Of a stretch of 64,000 nt of DNA, positions 39,201 to 47,725 are shown in pieces. This DNA is from Streptomyces drozdowiczii (GTDB lineage Bacteria; Actinomycetota; Actinomycetes; Streptomycetales; Streptomycetaceae): positions 3,286,001 through 3,350,000 of the forward strand of contig NZ_CP098740.1 of NCBI RefSeq assembly GCF_026167665.1, written 5' to 3'. Position 1 is the first letter of the stretch. Each line of letters starts with the position of its first letter. The notes beneath the pieces were generated by a model. The model saw only the letters and a program-made list of their open reading frames with translations, did not search any database and was not told the origin of the DNA. Position numbers and translations under genes: made by a program.

Positions 39201-40193
39201 CGGCGCCGCAGGGTCGCCGAGGACAAGGACCTGGAGGCCCTGAAGCTCCGGCTGCGCCCGAAGGCCCGGCAGGCCCTCTCCAAGGCCGCCGCGGCCACCG
39301 CGGGGCCCTCCGGCGAGTCCATCGAGCGTTCGGGCCTGAAGGACTGGACGATCGGCACGCTGAACAAGGTCTTCGAGACCCGGCGGGCCGGCCAGCCGGT
39401 CAAGGCGTATCCCGCGCTCGTCGACCAGGGCGAGACCGTCGCCGTACACCTCTTCGACACGGAGGCCGAGCAGGCGCAGGCGATGTGGCGGGGCACCCGG
39501 AAGCTGATCCTGCTGAACATCCCGGTGAACCCGGCGAAGTTCGCCTCGGACAAGCTGACGAACCAGCAGAAGCTGGCCCTGTCCCGCAATCCGCACGGCT
39601 CGATCCAGGCCCTGTTCGACGACTGCGCGACGGCGGCCGCCGACCGGCTGATCGCGGCGCACGGCGGCCCGGCCTGGGACGAGGCGTCGTTCCGGGCGCT
39701 CTACGACAAGGTGCGCGCGGACCTGGTGGACCTGACCGTGCGCACGATCGGCCAGGTGCAGCAGATCCTGGCGGCCTGGCAGGCGTGCGAGCGCCGGCTG
39801 AAGGCCACCAACAGCCTGGTCCTGATCAACAACGTCACGGACGTACGCGACCACCTGGCGCGCCTGATGCCGCCCGGCTTCGTCACCGCGACCGGACTGC
39901 GCCGGCTGCCCGACCTGATGCGCTACCTGGTCGCGGAGGACCGCCGGCTCCAGCAGATGCCGACCAACGTCCAGCGCGACACCACGCGCATGGAGAAGGT
40001 CCACGAGATGCAGGACGAGTACGCCTGGCTGCTGGAGCAGCTGCCCAAGGGCCGCCCCGTCCCGCAGGAGGTGCTGGACATCCGGTGGATGATCGAGGAG
40101 CTGCGGGTGAGCTACTTCGCGCACGCCCTCGGCACCGCGTTCCCCGTCTCGGACAAGCGCATCGTGAAGGCGATCGACGCCGCCGCGCCCTAA
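36273..40193 (+). CDS. hrpA: ATP-dependent DEAH-box RNA helicase HrpA
   Basis: A 1306-residue helicase, the usual full length for HrpA. Walker A is VIVAGETGSGKTTQIPKICM, motif Ia QPRRIAARTVAERI, motif II IIIDEAHERSLN, motif III VVTSATIDPERF, motif V VLATNVAETSLTVPGI, and motif VI QRKGRCGRTSDGICI. The HA2/OB-fold region follows, and the second half is the large DUF3418-type C-terminal extension specific to bacterial HrpA. HrpA rescues colliding or stalled ribosomes and processes mRNA. The start ATG 36273 gives MSTSFADLQSRL. The gene sits between two identical tRNA-Asp genes. Confidence 0.95.
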   Translation: MSTSFADLQSRLAQLSLRDANRLGRRLEGARRIRKPEAQRAVLDEIAAQADKSAGRLEQRAGRMPALSYPEQLPVSQKKDEILEAIRDHQVVIVAGETGSGKTTQIPKICMELGRGLRGMIGHTQPRRIAARTVAERIADELKTPLGETVGWKVRFTDQVNPDATFVKLMTDGILLAEIQTDRELLAYDTIIIDEAHERSLNIDFLLGYLARLLPRRPDLKVVVTSATIDPERFSRHFGDAPIIEVSGRTYPVEVRYRPLLEEDGDDADRDQITAICDAVDELQGEGPGDVLVFLSGEREIRDTADALGKRNLRNTEVLPLYARLSHAEQHRVFQRHTGRRIVLATNVAETSLTVPGIKYVIDPGTARISRYSHRTKVQRLPIERISQASANQRKGRCGRTSDGICIRLYSEDDFLTRPEFTDAEILRTNLASVILQMTAAGLGDIEKFPFIDPPDHRNIRDGVQLLQELGALDPAEKDPKKRLTPLGRKLSQLPVDPRLARMVVEADRNGCVREVMVIAAALSIQDPRERPSDKQTQADQQHARFKDETSDFLAFLNLWRYIREQQKERGSSSFRRMCKQEYLNFLRIREWQDIYAQLRSVAKQMGIELNEEDAPEQSVHTSLLAGLLSHIGLKDTEKNEYLGARSAKFAIFPGSALFKKQPRFVMSAELVETSRLWARVNAKVEPEWIEPLAQHLLKRTYSEPHWEKDQAAVMAYERVTLYGVPIVAQRKINFGRIDQETSRDLFIRNALVEGDWRTHHQFFHDNRKLLGEVEELEHRARRRDILVDDETLFDFYDQRIPEHIVSGAHFDSWWKHKRRDEPDALDFERSMLINEKAGAVTKDDYPDSWRQGKLKFRVTYQFEPGADADGVTVHIPLQVLNQVTSEGFDWQIPGLREEVVTELIRSLPKPIRRHYVPAPNYADKFLDRAVPLQEPLPVTLARELQRMVGVPVTADDFDLSRVPDHLKITFRIVDERRRRVAEDKDLEALKLRLRPKARQALSKAAAATAGPSGESIERSGLKDWTIGTLNKVFETRRAGQPVKAYPALVDQGETVAVHLFDTEAEQAQAMWRGTRKLILLNIPVNPAKFASDKLTNQQKLALSRNPHGSIQALFDDCATAAADRLIAAHGGPAWDEASFRALYDKVRADLVDLTVRTIGQVQQILAAWQACERRLKATNSLVLINNVTDVRDHLARLMPPGFVTATGLRRLPDLMRYLVAEDRRLQQMPTNVQRDTTRMEKVHEMQDEYAWLLEQLPKGRPVPQEVLDIRWMIEELRVSYFAHALGTAFPVSDKRIVKAIDAAAP

Positions 40194-40298
40194 CGCACAT
40201 CCGTAACGGGACCGCCACCCGCGGTGAGTTCGACCGCAACCGCTGAACTCCTGTACAGTCTGGTCTCGCAGCCGGACGCGAGGAAGGCAGCGAAACCT

Positions 40299-40373
40299 GG
40301 TCCTGTGGAGCAGTTAGGAGTGCTCGCCACCCTGTCAAGGTGGAGGCCGCGGGTTCAAATCCCGTCAGGACCG
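40299..40373 (+). tRNA. tRNA-Asp (GTC), second copy
   Basis: Identical over 75 bases to the tRNA-Asp at 35997-36071, with the same anticodon and acceptor. It lies 105 bases after hrpA. Confidence 0.95.
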
Positions 40374-40380
40374 CAGAACG

Positions 40381-40409
40381 AAAGCCCGGATCGCATCGAT
40401 CCGGGCTTT
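40381..40409 (+). terminator. Terminator of tRNA-Asp (second copy)
   Basis: A perfect 13-base inverted repeat (AAAGCCCGGATCG) with a 3-base loop begins eight bases past the tRNA end. Confidence 0.85.
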
Positions 40410-41004
40410 CGCGCGTCTTGACCGCAGTGTCCGCCGACGAGTACTCAGAACCCAGGGGCCGCCCCCGGATTCACGGAGCGGGGCGGCGCGCATCCACCGG
40501 GAGGTGGCGCGATGGGGGCATCCACGGGCGAGAGCCGGCGCGAGCGGGCACCCGGCTGCTGAGGCTCACCGCGGAGCCCGTGACGGCCTCGCAGGCCGCC
40601 CGGACGCCCGTCCGGCCCGCCGGACCACCCGAGCCGCCCACGAGGCACCGGTGGGCCCCCGTACGGCCTTCGCGAGGCGGGGACGTAAGTCCTCCCACGA
40701 CATGACTTTCGGCGCCGCCGTCGGCTTCCTCACAGTGACAGGCTCGTAGTTGGCAACACTCGTGCGGTGTGACGGGTGTCACTGAATCAGTTTTGAGAAG
40801 GGGGGCCTTTACACCCTTCCTACAACTAGCGAATTTAATATGTGCAATTGCACCTCCCGGAGGGATGTCCTCCGATTACCCCCGCACCGCCTGCGGACAC
40901 CTCGGGCGACCCCGTCGGCGCGGCGCCCGGCCGCCGGGCCGGGCTGCGCAAACGGCGCCGTAAGCCGACGGGGAGCGGGTGCAAGGCGGAGCCGGTCCGG
41001 GCGC

Positions 41005-41042
41005 AAAAAAATCGCGCTGGACCCGGCGGAGTCCAGCGCGAT
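41005..41042 (-). terminator. Rho-independent terminator of bldC
   Basis: On the minus strand a perfect 12-base stem (ATCGCGCTGGAC) with an 8-base loop is followed at once by seven T residues. This is an unusually classical intrinsic terminator for Streptomyces. It implies a 3' untranslated region of about 130 bases after bldC. Confidence 0.85.
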
Positions 41043-41171
41043 CGGATGACATGACCCGTGTGACACAGGTATGGCGCCCGTTGGGGCGGGCGCCCGTCAT
41101 ATGGAGCTATGGGTGAGCAAGTGGGTTGGGGGACCCAAAAGCCCAGGTGTGACGGGGTGACAGGGGGTTTG

Positions 41172-41378
41172 TCAGGCCTCGCTGCGCTGCTGCGGAATAC
41201 CCGCAAGCAGTGCGCGGACCTCTGCCTCGCGGTACCGGCGATGCCCACCGAGCGTGCGGATGGACGTGAGCTTGCCTGCCTTCGCCCAACGGGTAACCGT
41301 CTTCGGGTCCACGCGGAACATCGTGGCAACCTCAGCCGGGGTCAGCAGCGGCTCGGCATCAGGGGTGCGAGCGGTCAT
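41172..41378 (-). CDS. bldC: Developmental regulator BldC
   Basis: A 68-residue protein, the exact length of BldC. It is a single MerR-like winged helix without an effector domain: LLTPAEVATMFRVDPKTVTR, WAKAGKLTSIRTLGGHRRY, REAEVRALLAGI. BldC binds DNA by head-to-tail oligomers and holds back the onset of sporulation in Streptomyces. ATG 41378 has AGGAGG 7 bases upstream. The gene is flanked by a 534-base promoter region and ends in a strong terminator. A conserved hypothetical gene and vdh lie upstream. Confidence 0.97.
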   Translation of the reverse strand: MTARTPDAEPLLTPAEVATMFRVDPKTVTRWAKAGKLTSIRTLGGHRRYREAEVRALLAGIPQQRSEA

Positions 41379-41912
41379 GAGCGGCCTCCTCGGGAGAACC
41401 GAACCATCTCGGTTCTTTCCTCTAAATTCTGCACCTTGACCCACGTTGCCCGAAATGGCGGACGCGGGCCGAGTCGGTTATAGGACGAACGGCTTGTCCT
41501 CGGCACTACAACTACACCATCCGTCCAGCCACGTCGGCCAAACCGATGGAATTGCCCTCCCAGGTGTTCATCAGCGACGGAAAGCCGATGGACCATGCCA
41601 TAGCGGACAGTCACACCACCGTGACGATCAGTCACAGAGCGATCAGGAGCCATCAGACCCCCCATAGCGTGCAATGCTGAGCGATCCGCCCATACATGGA
41701 CGGATGGAGTCCTCGCCGGACTCCTTGTCCTATTTTGGCACGAGGGGTGGGGAAGGGCGCAAGGGCCCCGTAAGTGCTATCCATCACGGTTGAGGCAAAG
41801 GCCCGGTTCGGGACGTAGGTCCCGCCGCCCCTCCGGACGCTTCCGCCCCTTCACTCACACGCGTCACACCCGACACCGGTTCACGAGCCGTCCGTCCAGG
41901 GCGTCCCGGCGG
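41379..41912. other. bldC upstream region
   Basis: This 534-base region must hold the bldC promoter. An in-frame extension upstream of bldC (to 41674) has poor codon use and I reject it as coding. The sequence is richer in A and T than its surroundings (for example 41480-41680). A stem-loop with arms GGAGTCC/GGACTCC lies at 41706-41724 and may end transcription of the next gene. Confidence 0.5.
41706..41724 (-). terminator. Weak stem-loop after the conserved hypothetical gene
   Basis: A 7-base inverted repeat (GGAGTCC) with a 5-base loop lies about 190 bases past the stop of the gene at 41913-42758. The evidence for termination is modest. Confidence 0.35.
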
Positions 41913-42758
41913 TCAGTTGGCGAACTGACGGTCCCTTACGGCCCGCCAGCGCTCCGCGAGCCGCGCATACGCCTCGGCGGCCCGCTCCGCGTCCCCCGCC
42001 CGCAGCGCGGCGATCCCCTCCGCCACGTCGGCGGCGCTCCGGTCGACGCTGAGCTCCCGCTCCGGCAGCGCGTGCACGAGCCCGCCGTAGTCCAGCTCCA
42101 CGAGCGAGCGCGGGTGGAACTCCTCCAGCCACCGCCCGATGTCCACGAGCCCCGCCGTCAGCGGGCCCTCGTCCATCGTCTCCCGCAGCGTCCGCAGCGA
42201 CCTGGCGAGACGGCGCCGCGCCTCGACCATCGGCGTCCGGTACCGGAACACCGGAGGCTCCCCGTCCGGTCCGGCCACCACATGCTCCCGCTCTTCGTCC
42301 GCGAAGAGCACGAACCAGCGCACCGGAACCTGCCACACCGCCGTCCTGATCCACGGCCGGGCGTCCGGATTGCGCTCCGCCCACCGCTCGTGGTCGGCCA
42401 GCGCCTGGCCCCGCACCACCGGCGGCAGCACCGCGTCGAGCACCGGCCCGGGGAACAGCTCCGCCAGCCCGTCCAGCGCCAGCCAGCCGCGCAGCCGGGT
42501 CCGCCACGGACACACGCACACCACGCCGTCCACCTCGGCCACGAACGCGTCGGCGCTCTCGTGCGCCGGCACACCGGCGGGCGGGGTCGCCACCAAGTCG
42601 GCCAGCGAGCGCCTGAGTTCGTCCTGTGCCGTGGGCATCCGGTCGCGGGCCGCGTAGCGGGCCCAGTGGGCGCGCTCGCCCTCCGGGAAGGCCGCCAGTG
42701 GCTCGTACACCCGGAGGTAGGACGCGTAGGGAACCAGCACCGAAGACACCACCGACAT
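41913..42758 (-). CDS. Conserved actinobacterial hypothetical protein
   Basis: A 281-residue soluble protein, codon use like its neighbours. It begins MSVVSSVLVPYASYLRVYEP and contains VDGVVCVCPWRTRLRGWLAL, VRWFVLFADEEREHVV, VELDYGGLVHALPE and a helical C-terminus with ERAAEAYARLAERWRAVR. No catalytic motif stands out. It lies between vdh (divergent) and bldC (same strand, 534 bases away). I know similar proteins only as hypothetical; the function cannot be inferred. Confidence 0.8.
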   Translation of the reverse strand: MSVVSSVLVPYASYLRVYEPLAAFPEGERAHWARYAARDRMPTAQDELRRSLADLVATPPAGVPAHESADAFVAEVDGVVCVCPWRTRLRGWLALDGLAELFPGPVLDAVLPPVVRGQALADHERWAERNPDARPWIRTAVWQVPVRWFVLFADEEREHVVAGPDGEPPVFRYRTPMVEARRRLARSLRTLRETMDEGPLTAGLVDIGRWLEEFHPRSLVELDYGGLVHALPERELSVDRSAADVAEGIAALRAGDAERAAEAYARLAERWRAVRDRQFAN

Positions 42759-42935
42759 GCGGTGATCGTGTCACGCCTGTCCCCCGGTAGGGGGTGATCC
42801 TTGGCACTGGAACAGATCTACGTGGGGGTAGGACTTACGCTCTTGCCCAGCCGGGCCGTCCGTACGGCCGGTCCGGCGGGCTCTCCCCACCTTCAGGAGG
42901 GTCTTTCCGCCGCTTCGTACTTGGGAGTCACCACA

Positions 42936-44027
42936 GTGACCGATGTGACCGGCGCGCCTGTCGATGTCCTGCACACCCTGTTCCACTCGGACCAGGGCGG
43001 ACACGAACAAGTCGTCCTCTGCCAGGACCGGGCCAGCGGCCTCAAGGCCGTCATCGCCCTCCACTCCACCGCCCTGGGCCCCGCTCTCGGCGGCACCCGC
43101 TTCTACCCGTACGCCTCCGAGGCCGAGGCCGTCGCCGACGCGCTGAACCTCGCGCGCGGCATGTCGTACAAGAACGCCCTGGCCGGGCTCGACCACGGCG
43201 GCGGCAAGGCCGTCATCATCGGCGACCCCGAGCAGATCAAGAGCGAGGAACTGCTGCTGGCCTACGGCCGGTTCGTCGCCTCGCTCGGCGGCCGGTACGT
43301 GACGGCCTGCGACGTCGGCACCTACGTCGCCGACATGGACGTCGTGGCGCGCGAGTGCCGCTGGACCACCGGCCGCTCCCCCGAGAACGGCGGCGCCGGC
43401 GACTCGTCGGTGCTCACCGCGTACGGCGTCTTCCAGGGCATGCGGGCCTCGGCCCAGCACCTCTGGGGGGACCCGACGCTGCGTGGCCGAAAAGTGGGGG
43501 TCGCCGGTGTCGGCAAGGTCGGCCACTACCTGGTCGAGCACCTGCTCGCGGACGGCGCCGAGGTCGTGATCACCGATGTGCGCGAGGAGTCCGTGCGCCG
43601 GATCACCGACAAGCACCCCGAGGTCGCCGTCGCGGCGGACACCGCGGCGCTGATCCGTACCGAGGGCCTGGACATCTACGCCCCGTGCGCGCTGGGCGGC
43701 GCGCTCAACGACGAGACCGTGCCGGTGCTCACCGCGAAGGTGGTGTGCGGCGCGGCCAACAACCAGCTCGCGCACCCGGGCGTCGAGAAGGACCTCGCCG
43801 ACCGCGCGATCCTGTACGCGCCCGACTACGTGGTGAACGCGGGCGGGGTCATCCAGGTCGCCGACGAGCTGCACGGCTTCGACTTCGACCGGTGCAAGGC
43901 GAAGGCCACGAGGATCTTCGACACCACGCTGGCCATATTCGCACGCGCAAAGGAGGACGGCATTCCGCCGGCCGCGGCGGCCGACCGGATCGCCGAACAG
44001 CGGATGGCGGATGCGCGTCGCCGCTGA
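42936..44027 (+). CDS. vdh: Valine (branched-chain amino acid) dehydrogenase
   Basis: A 363-residue NAD-dependent dehydrogenase of the Glu/Leu/Phe/Val family that deaminates valine to 2-oxoisovalerate. This starts branched-chain amino acid use and supplies acyl-CoA precursors. The Gly-rich region [14 protein letters not shown], catalytic Lys in [19 protein letters not shown], and NAD site [19 protein letters not shown] are all present, with [12 protein letters not shown] 42936 ([12 protein letters not shown]) is chosen from GGGAG 8 bases upstream; an in-frame extension to 42801 is non-coding in character. A perfect terminator follows. Confidence 0.95.
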   Translation: MTDVTGAPVDVLHTLFHSDQGGHEQVVLCQDRASGLKAVIALHSTALGPALGGTRFYPYASEAEAVADALNLARGMSYKNALAGLDHGGGKAVIIGDPEQIKSEELLLAYGRFVASLGGRYVTACDVGTYVADMDVVARECRWTTGRSPENGGAGDSSVLTAYGVFQGMRASAQHLWGDPTLRGRKVGVAGVGKVGHYLVEHLLADGAEVVITDVREESVRRITDKHPEVAVAADTAALIRTEGLDIYAPCALGGALNDETVPVLTAKVVCGAANNQLAHPGVEKDLADRAILYAPDYVVNAGGVIQVADELHGFDFDRCKAKATRIFDTTLAIFARAKEDGIPPAAAADRIAEQRMADARRR

Positions 44028-44053
44028 GCCGGCACCCCTCCGTGGGGCGGCGG

Positions 44054-44093
44054 CCCGCCGACCGGCGAGACAAGACTCACGCCGGTCGGCGGG
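44054..44093 (+). terminator. Terminator of vdh
   Basis: A perfect 14-base inverted repeat (CCCGCCGACCGGCG) with a 12-base loop lies 26 bases after the vdh stop. Confidence 0.85.
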
Positions 44094-44317
44094 TCGCCTG
44101 CCGATAAGAGGTTAAAATCGCAGTTGACCAGCGAGGACGGGGCGTCTCGAGGGTCCTCTTCCGTGGCGCGTGATGCGGGCGGCGTACCGTATGGCCGCGG
44201 AAGCAGGTACCGTTAAAGCTCTACAGGCACGGTCTCTCTGCCGAGAGTCCGTCCTGAAACATGAACGCGTGTCAAGACTCTGGGGCCGTCGAGCCCCGTC
44301 ACCGAGGGGGTCGAGCC

Positions 44318-44575
44318 ATGGGGCGCGGCCGGGCAAAGGCCAAGCAGACCAAGGTCGCCCGCCAGCTGAAATACAGCACCGGCGGGACGGACCTGTCGCG
44401 TCTGGCCAGTGAGCTGGGCGCATCGACTTCGAGTCAGCCACCGAACGCGGAGCCGTTCGAGGACGACGACGAAGAAGATGACCCGTACGCACAGTACGCG
44501 GATCTGTACAACAACGACGAGGACGAGGACGAGAACGACCAGTCCGGTCCGTCGTCCAAGCGCCGCGGCGCTTGA
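44318..44575 (+). CDS. DUF3073 domain protein
   Basis: An 85-residue actinobacterial protein. The basic start GRGRAKAKQTKVARQLKYST is the DUF3073 signature. It is followed by a Ser-rich middle and a highly acidic tail (EDDDEEDDPYAQYADLYNND). The function is unknown; the layout suggests nucleic-acid or ribosome association. ATG 44318 follows GAGGGGG. It is convergent with purM. Confidence 0.9.
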   Translation: MGRGRAKAKQTKVARQLKYSTGGTDLSRLASELGASTSSQPPNAEPFEDDDEEDDPYAQYADLYNNDEDEDENDQSGPSSKRRGA

Positions 44576-44593
44576 CCTCGCGCTGACACATCA

Positions 44594-44625
44594 CCCCGGT
44601 TCGGAGCTTCTCCGGACCGGGTTTT
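44594..44625 (+). terminator. Terminator of the DUF3073 gene
   Basis: A 12-base stem (CCCGGTTCGGAG with one G-T wobble) and a 3-base loop are followed by TTTT. Confidence 0.75.
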
Positions 44626-44701
44626 GTGCTGTCTGCGTACGGGAAGGGCGAGGCGGCCGCCGGTGACCGGCCGGGCCCCTCGGCCCGACCGGTGTCCCCG
44701 A

Positions 44702-45775
44702 TCAGCGTGCGTACGAACCCACCAGCTCGGCGCCGGTCGCGTGGTCGCCCCGGGCGGTGATCTCGCCGGCGACCCAGGAGTCGACACCCCGGTCGGCCAG
44801 CGTCGTCAGGGCCGCGTCCACGGACTCGGCGGGGACGACCGCGATCATGCCGACGCCCATGTTGAGCGTCTTCTCCAGCTCCAGCTGCTCGACCCGGCCG
44901 GCCTTGCCGACGAGGTCGAACACCGCGCCCGGGGTCCACGTCGAGCGGTCCACCGTCGCGTGCAGGTCGTCCGGGATGACCCGGGCCAGGTTGTTGGCCA
45001 GGCCGCCGCCGGTGACGTGGCTGAAGCCGTGCACCTCGGTCGTACGGGTGAGGGCCAGGCAGTCCAGCGAGTAGATCCGGGTCGGCTCCAGGAGCTCCTC
45101 GCCCAGGGTCCGGCCGAACTCCTCGACCTGGCGGTCCAGCGTCCAGCCGGCCCGGTCGAACACGACGTGGCGGACGAGCGAGTACCCGTTCGAGTGAAGC
45201 CCGGAGGACGCCATGGCGATCACGGTGTCGCCCTCGCGGATGCGGTCGGGGCCCAGCAGGCGGTCGGCCTCGACCACGCCCGTACCCGCTCCGGCCACGT
45301 CGAAATCGTCCGCGCCCAGCAGACCCGGGTGCTCGGCGGTCTCGCCGCCGACCAGCGCGCAGCCGGCCAGTACACAGCCCTCGGCGATGCCCTTGACGAT
45401 GGCCGCGACACGCTCGGGGTGCACCTTGCCGACACAGATGTAGTCGGTCATGAACAGCGGCTCGGCGCCGCAGACGACGAGGTCGTCCACGACCATGCCG
45501 ACGAGGTCGTGACCGATCGTGTCGTACACGCCCATCTGGCGGGCGAGGTCGACCTTGGTGCCGACGCCGTCCGTGGCGGAGGCCAGGAGCGGGCGCTCGT
45601 AGCGCTTGAGCGCCGAGGCGTCGAAGAGGCCGGCGAAGCCGCCGAGGCCGCCGAGACCCGCGACCTCGGGGCGCTGCGTCTTCTTCACCCACTCCTTCAT
45701 CAGCTCGACGGCGCGGTCGCCGGCCTCGATGTCGACGCCCGCTGCCGCGTAGGAAGCACCTGTTGTCTCAGACAT
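44702..45775 (-). CDS. purM: Phosphoribosylformylglycinamidine cyclo-ligase
   Basis: A 357-residue AIR synthetase, step five of purine synthesis, converting FGAM to AIR with ATP. Motifs: LLASATDGVGTKVDLARQMG, VVDDLVVCGAEPLFMTDYIC, GCALVGGETAEHPGLL and VTGGGLANNLARVIPDDL. The start ATG 45775 lies 60 bases after the purF stop, so the two form one unit, purF first. Full length and intact. Confidence 0.97.
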   Translation of the reverse strand: MSETTGASYAAAGVDIEAGDRAVELMKEWVKKTQRPEVAGLGGLGGFAGLFDASALKRYERPLLASATDGVGTKVDLARQMGVYDTIGHDLVGMVVDDLVVCGAEPLFMTDYICVGKVHPERVAAIVKGIAEGCVLAGCALVGGETAEHPGLLGADDFDVAGAGTGVVEADRLLGPDRIREGDTVIAMASSGLHSNGYSLVRHVVFDRAGWTLDRQVEEFGRTLGEELLEPTRIYSLDCLALTRTTEVHGFSHVTGGGLANNLARVIPDDLHATVDRSTWTPGAVFDLVGKAGRVEQLELEKTLNMGVGMIAVVPAESVDAALTTLADRGVDSWVAGEITARGDHATGAELVGSYAR

Positions 45776-45835
45776 TGCCTGGGATCTTTCGTGTGGAGAT
45801 ACGGGGCTGGGGGAAGGGCTGCCGGACGGTCCGGG

Positions 45836-47362
45836 TCACGGACGCCGCAGCGCGTCGGACGCCGCGGTCGCCGCGGGGCCCGCCGCCAGCTCGGTCTCCA
45901 GCAGCTGCTTGCCGAGCAGCTCCGGGTCCGGGAGCTCCATCGGGTACTCGCCGTCGAAGCAGGCGCGGCACAGGTTCGGCTTGTCGATCGTCGTCGCCTC
46001 GATCATCGAGTCGATCGAGATGTACGCGAGCGAGTCGGCGCCCATCGACGTGCCGATCTCCTCGACGGACATGCCGTTGGCGATCAGCTCGGCGCGGGTC
46101 GCGAAGTCGATGCCGAAGAAGCAGGGCCACTTCACCGGCGGGGACGAGATCCGGATGTGGATCTCGGCGGCGCCGGCCTCACGGAGCATCCGGACCAGTG
46201 CGCGCTGGGTGTTGCCGCGGACGATCGAGTCGTCCACGACCACCAGGCGCTTGCCCTTGATGACTTCCTTGAGCGGGTTCAGCTTGAGGCGGATGCCCAG
46301 CTGGCGGATGGTCTGGGAGGGCTGGATGAAGGTCCGGCCGACGTAGGCGTTCTTCACCAGACCGGCGCCGAACGGAATCCCGCTGGCCTCCGCGTAACCG
46401 ATGGCGGCCGGGGTGCCGGACTCCGGCGTCGCTATGACCAGATCCGCCTCGACGGGCGCCTCGGCGGCCAGCTTGCGGCCCATCTCCACCCGGGAGAGGT
46501 AGACGTTGCGGCCCGCGATGTCGGTGTCGGGGCGCGCCAGGTAGACGTACTCGAAGACACAGCCCTTGGGCTTCGCTTCCGCGAATCGCGAGGTACGCAG
46601 ACCGTTCTCGTCGATGGCGACCATCTCGCCCGGCTCGATCTCGCGCACGAAGCTGGCGCCGCAGATGTCGAGGGCGGCGGACTCCGAGGCGACGACCCAG
46701 CCGCGCTCCAGGCGGCCGAGGACCAGCGGGCGGATGCCCTGCGGGTCACGGGCGGCGTAGAGCGTGTGCTCGTCCATGAAGACCAGGGAGAAGGCGCCCC
46801 GCACCTCGGGAAGCACCTTGGCGGCGGCCTCCTCGATGGTCAGCGGCTTGCCGTCGTCGTCGGTCTGGCCGGCGAGCAGCGCGGTCACCAGATCGGTGTC
46901 GTTGGTCGCGGCGACCTGGGTGGCGCGGCCGTCCTTGCGCGGGAGGTCGGCGACCATCTCCGCGAGCTGGGCCGTGTTGACCAGGTTCCCGTTGTGACCG
47001 AGGGCGATCGAGCCGTGCGCAGTCGCACGGAACGTCGGCTGCGCGTTCTCCCACACCGAGGCACCGGTGGTGGAGTAGCGGGCATGACCGACCGCGATAT
47101 GGCCCTGGAGCGATCCCAGGGAGGTTTCGTCGAAGACCTGCGAGACCAGTCCCATGTCCTTGAAGACCAGGATCTGGGACCCGTTGCTCACTGCGATGCC
47201 CGCGGACTCCTGTCCACGGTGCTGCAGGGCATACAGTCCGAAATAGGTGAGCTTGGCGACCTCTTCGCCCGGAGCCCAGACACCGAAGACGCCGCAAGCG
47301 TCCTGGGGGCCTTTCTCTCCGGGGAGCAGGTCGTGGTTGAGTCGTCCATCACCACGAGGCAC
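45836..47362 (-). CDS. purF: Amidophosphoribosyltransferase
   Basis: A 508-residue enzyme making phosphoribosylamine from PRPP and glutamine, the first step of purine synthesis. The N-terminal glutamine amidotransferase nucleophile follows the leader in PQDACGVFGVWAPGEEV, so processing is needed to free the Cys. YALQHRGQESAGIAV and FRATAHGSIALGHNGNLVNT are typical. The PRPP loop is LVVVDDSIVRGNTQRA, and the C-terminal CRACFDGEYP fits the iron-sulfur or zinc ligands. The start GTG 47362 (PRGDGRLNHDLLP) has no clear ribosome site; a TACACT hexamer ends seven bases upstream, so the mRNA may be leaderless. Confidence 0.96.
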   Translation of the reverse strand: MPRGDGRLNHDLLPGEKGPQDACGVFGVWAPGEEVAKLTYFGLYALQHRGQESAGIAVSNGSQILVFKDMGLVSQVFDETSLGSLQGHIAVGHARYSTTGASVWENAQPTFRATAHGSIALGHNGNLVNTAQLAEMVADLPRKDGRATQVAATNDTDLVTALLAGQTDDDGKPLTIEEAAAKVLPEVRGAFSLVFMDEHTLYAARDPQGIRPLVLGRLERGWVVASESAALDICGASFVREIEPGEMVAIDENGLRTSRFAEAKPKGCVFEYVYLARPDTDIAGRNVYLSRVEMGRKLAAEAPVEADLVIATPESGTPAAIGYAEASGIPFGAGLVKNAYVGRTFIQPSQTIRQLGIRLKLNPLKEVIKGKRLVVVDDSIVRGNTQRALVRMLREAGAAEIHIRISSPPVKWPCFFGIDFATRAELIANGMSVEEIGTSMGADSLAYISIDSMIEATTIDKPNLCRACFDGEYPMELPDPELLGKQLLETELAAGPAATAASDALRRP

Positions 47363-47725
47363 GCCATCGAGTGTAGGGGAGATCGACCACTGGTCCGAAT
47401 TGGGGATCCCCCGCCCCACCACCGGCGAAGCGCCCCCGGAGCACGCTCCCGGACCCTCCGGATCAGTTACGCACAGTCACCGCAGCCCTTCCCCGATCTA
47501 CGCGCGGCAACCGCCCCAGGGCAGGCGACGCCCGGATCACCGGCCATCGACCGACTGGTTCCGGCCACCCGGAACGCCCCACGCGGAGACCCGTCGTGGC
47601 GCTGCGTGAGCCGTTGAGCGGGTGCCGGGAGCGAGCAGCCCGACCGGTCGTTTCGTGGCGAGCCTCACACCGGAGGCGCCCGGTATGCGGCATCTCGGGG
47701 CGCCCGCCGGACGTCCGGGACGCGG
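47363..47725. other. Region between purF and the DinB-like gene
   Basis: This 363-base gap carries the purF promoter at its left end, with a TACACT hexamer at 47370-47375 (minus strand). No gene or repeat is seen in the remainder. Confidence 0.5.

Larger units (their letters stand above)
40374..41171. other. Gene-poor region between tRNA-Asp and bldC
   Basis: This 798-base gap holds two terminators (listed) and no clearly supported gene. Around 40730-40870 the GC content drops, and a 12-base palindrome GTGCAATTGCAC sits at 40842-40853. A frame from GTG 40842 to the bldC terminator has high third-position GC in its middle and encodes a Lys/Arg-rich peptide, but no ribosome site precedes it, so I do not call it. 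Confidence 0.5.

Noticed and set aside
36429..40124. A 1231-codon frame antisense to hrpA
   Set aside because: Classic mirror frame of a GC-rich gene; no domain.
41379..41674. N-terminal extension of bldC
   Set aside because: BldC is 68 residues, with a strong ribosome site at ATG 41378; the extension has poor codon use.
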